From Kozakia baliensis (GTDB lineage: Bacteria > Pseudomonadota > Alphaproteobacteria > Acetobacterales > Acetobacteraceae): a stretch of DNA of 64,000 bases. Positions 62,497 to 64,000 of this stretch are shown one piece after another. The first letter of the stretch is position 1, and every line of letters starts with the position of its first letter. A program made the position numbers and the translations under genes. The DNA lies in NCBI RefSeq assembly GCF_001787335.1, contig NZ_CP014674.1:372001-436000 (forward strand), given 5' to 3'. The notes under the pieces were generated by a model. The model ran no database searches. It saw nothing but the letters and a program-made list of their open reading frames with translations, and was not told the origin of the DNA.

Positions 62497-62925
62497 ATGA
62501 AACGGGCAAGATTTCTTCCCTTCGTAGCGCTGCTCGCGTTCACGGCCTGCGATGTTCCGACAGTTCAGCAGAAGAAGGTGCTGGATTCGATGGTCGGCAG
62601 AACCGATGTCGATGTCCTGCGGACGTTCGGCGTTCCCAGCCGCACCTACCAAGCCAGCGGCCACGATTTCCTCGCCTATATCGATAATGAGACCAACTAT
62701 TCGCCTGGAACGGGCGGCTGGGGCTGGGGTTGGGGCGGCGGCCCCGGCTGGGGCGGCGGCTGGGGAGGCTGGGGCGGTGGTTGGGGTGGCGGCTGGGGAG
62801 GCTGGGGCGGAGGCTGGGGCGGCGGCGGCTTCCCGCCGACCTACTACAGCACCACCTGCCAGACGACGTTCGAACTCACCAATGGTCGCGTGATCGGCTG
62901 GACGATGCGTGGCGACGGATGCTGA
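62497..62925 (+). CDS. lipoprotein with Gly/Trp repeat
   Basis: The 142-residue protein has a lipobox (FVALLAFTACDVPTVQ, Cys at about residue 18). Residues about 22-65 resemble an SmpA-like small domain (VGRTDVDVLRTFGVPSRTYQ). Residues about 72-112 are nearly pure Gly and Trp in short repeats (GGW, GWGG). The end has a cysteine pair (STTCQTTFELTNGRVIGWTM and final Cys). It is exported to the envelope. Function unknown. The next gene starts within its last codons, so they are coupled. GAAGGG precedes ATG 62497. Confidence 0.8.
   Translation: MKRARFLPFVALLAFTACDVPTVQQKKVLDSMVGRTDVDVLRTFGVPSRTYQASGHDFLAYIDNETNYSPGTGGWGWGWGGGPGWGGGWGGWGGGWGGGWGGWGGGWGGGGFPPTYYSTTCQTTFELTNGRVIGWTMRGDGC
62719..62829 (+). 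repeat. GC-rich GGCTGGGG-type tandem repeat within the lipoprotein gene
   Basis: Units of GGCTGGGG and close variants (GGTTGGGG, GGAGGCTGGGG) recur about a dozen times, encoding the Gly/Trp tract. The pattern is prone to slippage, so allele length may vary among strains. Confidence 0.85.
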
Positions 62926-63629
62926 AGGTGAGCGTCACCCTCTTTCCCCGTCCGGCGCGGTTCCTTGCATCTTGCATGGTCGCCGCATCCCTGACGGGAC
63001 TTTCCGCCTGCGCCAGCAAGAATGCGCCGCAAGATCCGTTCTTCGTGCGCAATTCGTCGCAAGCGAACTTCATGCCCTCGGTCAGCAGCGCGCATAATTA
63101 CCGCCCTTCGACGAGCAATCTGACGTCCTCCTTGGTAGCGTACCACGAACCGGCGACGCCCTCATATCCAGACCGCCCGTTGAACGAAAACCTTTCCGCC
63201 TCATTGGAAATGGCGGACTATGTGCGTGCGCTGAAGGATGTGGGGTTGTTCCCCGTTTTGATGCGGCCCGGCCCTTATACGGTTTTCGCCATTCCGAACG
63301 GACCGTTGGAAAACTACGTCAAGCAATGGCCGACAGGACCGAGATCGCCCGCCGACCAAGCGCAGTTGCACCATGTTCTCGCCTATACGATCGTTCCCGG
63401 GAAATGGGACGAGCCGGCGTTACGCGAGCAAATAGCCAAGCAACATGGCGCGGCGGTGTCTTTATACACCTTGGCGGATGTGCCTTTGGTCGTGCGGTTG
63501 GAACCGCAGACCGGGGAACTGACGCTGAGCAACGTCGCAGGGCAAACCAACCGGATTTGGATGACAGGCATCCCGCAATCGAACGGCGTGCTTTACTTCA
63601 CTCAGAATCTTTTATCTCCACAGGGGTAA
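62919..63629 (+). CDS. fasciclin-domain-like lipoprotein
   Basis: The 236-residue protein has a basic N-terminus, a hydrophobic core and a lipobox-like LTGLSACASK. The mature part has a fasciclin-type domain: ENLSASLEMADYVRALKDVG, FAIPNGPLENYVKQWPTGPR, AQLHHVLAYTIVPGKWDEPA and MTGIPQSNGVLYFTQNLLSP, matching the H1 and H2 regions of FAS1 domains. It is likely an adhesive or envelope protein. ATG 62919 overlaps the previous gene's stop region. The 3' end overlaps the convergent thiE-like gene by 32 bases. Confidence 0.82.
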   Translation: MLKVSVTLFPRPARFLASCMVAASLTGLSACASKNAPQDPFFVRNSSQANFMPSVSSAHNYRPSTSNLTSSLVAYHEPATPSYPDRPLNENLSASLEMADYVRALKDVGLFPVLMRPGPYTVFAIPNGPLENYVKQWPTGPRSPADQAQLHHVLAYTIVPGKWDEPALREQIAKQHGAAVSLYTLADVPLVVRLEPQTGELTLSNVAGQTNRIWMTGIPQSNGVLYFTQNLLSPQG

Positions 63630-64000
63630 GGATCGCTTCGAGATGCAGGCCAGCTATGTCTGCATCTCGAAAGGAAAGCGGAATGGCGAGGAAATCCGCA
63701 TTTGCGTCAACCATAGCCTGCGCTTGCTCGGAAGTGGCGATATCTTCCGCGACGATCGGCAGTTCCATGACCTGGGACCACCATTTCGTCAGGTCCGTTC
63801 CATCGGGCGTCACGGCAATGTAGTCGGCGCTTTGTTCCCCCGCGAGCATGGCTTCGTCTCGTCTCGGCCCACACGCAATTCCCAACTGTAGATCGTCGCC
63901 CAAAACCTTTCGCGCTGTCTCCGCGAGGGCGGAATGACGGGAGAGATGCACGCCGTCACACTCCAATTCCCGCGCCAAAACCGGCAGATCTGTCAGGATT
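63598..64000 (-). CDS. thiE: thiamine-phosphate synthase-like protein, 5' end outside the window
   Basis: This is the C-terminal 133 residues of a ThiE/TenI-type TIM barrel. The frame is open to the right edge (ILTDLPVLARELECDGVHLS), so the start lies beyond 64000. Features are CDGVHLSRHSALAETARKVL, LGIACGPRRDEAMLAGEQSA and DYIAVTPDGTDLTKWW. The phosphate-site GGI/GIGI loop usual near the C-terminus is not obvious (MVDANADFLAIPLSF), so it may be a ThiE-like paralogue. Identification as ThiE is from the retained GVHL and DYIAVTP-type motifs. Confidence 0.78.
   Translation of the reverse strand, partial: ILTDLPVLARELECDGVHLSRHSALAETARKVLGDDLQLGIACGPRRDEAMLAGEQSADYIAVTPDGTDLTKWWSQVMELPIVAEDIATSEQAQAMVDANADFLAIPLSFRDADIAGLHLEAILTPVEIKDSE

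Noticed and set aside
1-64000. CRISPR array
   Set aside because: No regularly spaced direct repeats with unique spacers were seen; the only tandem repeat is the Gly/Trp coding tract.

Overview
The window looks like part of the chromosome of an acetic acid bacterium (Acetobacteraceae, Alphaproteobacteria); the genus cannot be fixed from sequence alone. The evidence is a complete core hopanoid operon set (hpnA-hpnB-hpnC, then hpnD-hpnE-shc-hpnG), an OprB-type sugar porin of the Gluconobacter/Acetobacter kind, alphaproteobacterial families (DUF3126, DUF2939, SecB, LapA), and moderately high GC coding sequence. Almost all of the window is coding, with short intergenic gaps.

Region 1-8.2 kb is accessory and scarred. 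A porin fragment lacking its signal peptide is joined through an intact IS3-family element to a LysR regulator fragment lacking its effector domain. Next comes a tightly overlapped minus-strand operon: SDR oxidoreductase, biotin carboxyl carrier (AccB), biotin carboxylase (AccC), a second AccB-like protein without the biotinyl lysine, and PxpA (5-oxoprolinase subunit A). No carboxyltransferase lies beside it. A decayed IS3 element with well-preserved ends (6967-8184) and a probable IS481 remnant follow, ending just before a tRNA-Ser(GGA).

Region 8.3-25.5 kb is mostly housekeeping: trpF, pyrF, lapA; secB; a large multidomain glycosyltransferase; an M20 peptidase; pdxA-pdxJ (vitamin B6); lipoproteins and secreted proteins; a MoeB/ThiF-type adenylyltransferase with a DsrE-like partner; a histidine-rich SH3 protein; pyruvate kinase; tyrA with an HpnL-type membrane protein.

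Region 25.7-37.9 kb is the hopanoid locus. hpnA-hpnB-hpnC are translationally coupled, then a block of about 4.1 kb of other genes intervenes (stomatin/NfeD pair, a twin-arginine-exported aminotransferase, an XRE regulator, a cupin), then hpnD-hpnE-shc-hpnG resume. HpnC, D and E make squalene, Shc cyclises it, and HpnG begins side-chain processing. A 42-residue single-span protein with a good ribosome binding site follows hpnG.

Region 37.9-52 kb holds transporters (SSS, NCS2), a succinate-semialdehyde-type dehydrogenase, a small lysis-like cassette (holin-like plus transglycosylase-like), a nucleotide pyrophosphatase/phosphodiesterase, an AsmA protein, and an IS110-family element that sits beside a 30-bp perfect palindrome and has cut the 3' end of a glycosyltransferase.

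Region 52-64 kb carries lepA, a three-gene proton-channel/OmpA envelope module, suhB, the EF-P lysylation set (efp, epmB, epmA), a secreted DNA/RNA endonuclease, two lipoproteins (one with a long Gly/Trp repeat, one fasciclin-like), and the 3' part of a thiE-like gene running off the right edge.
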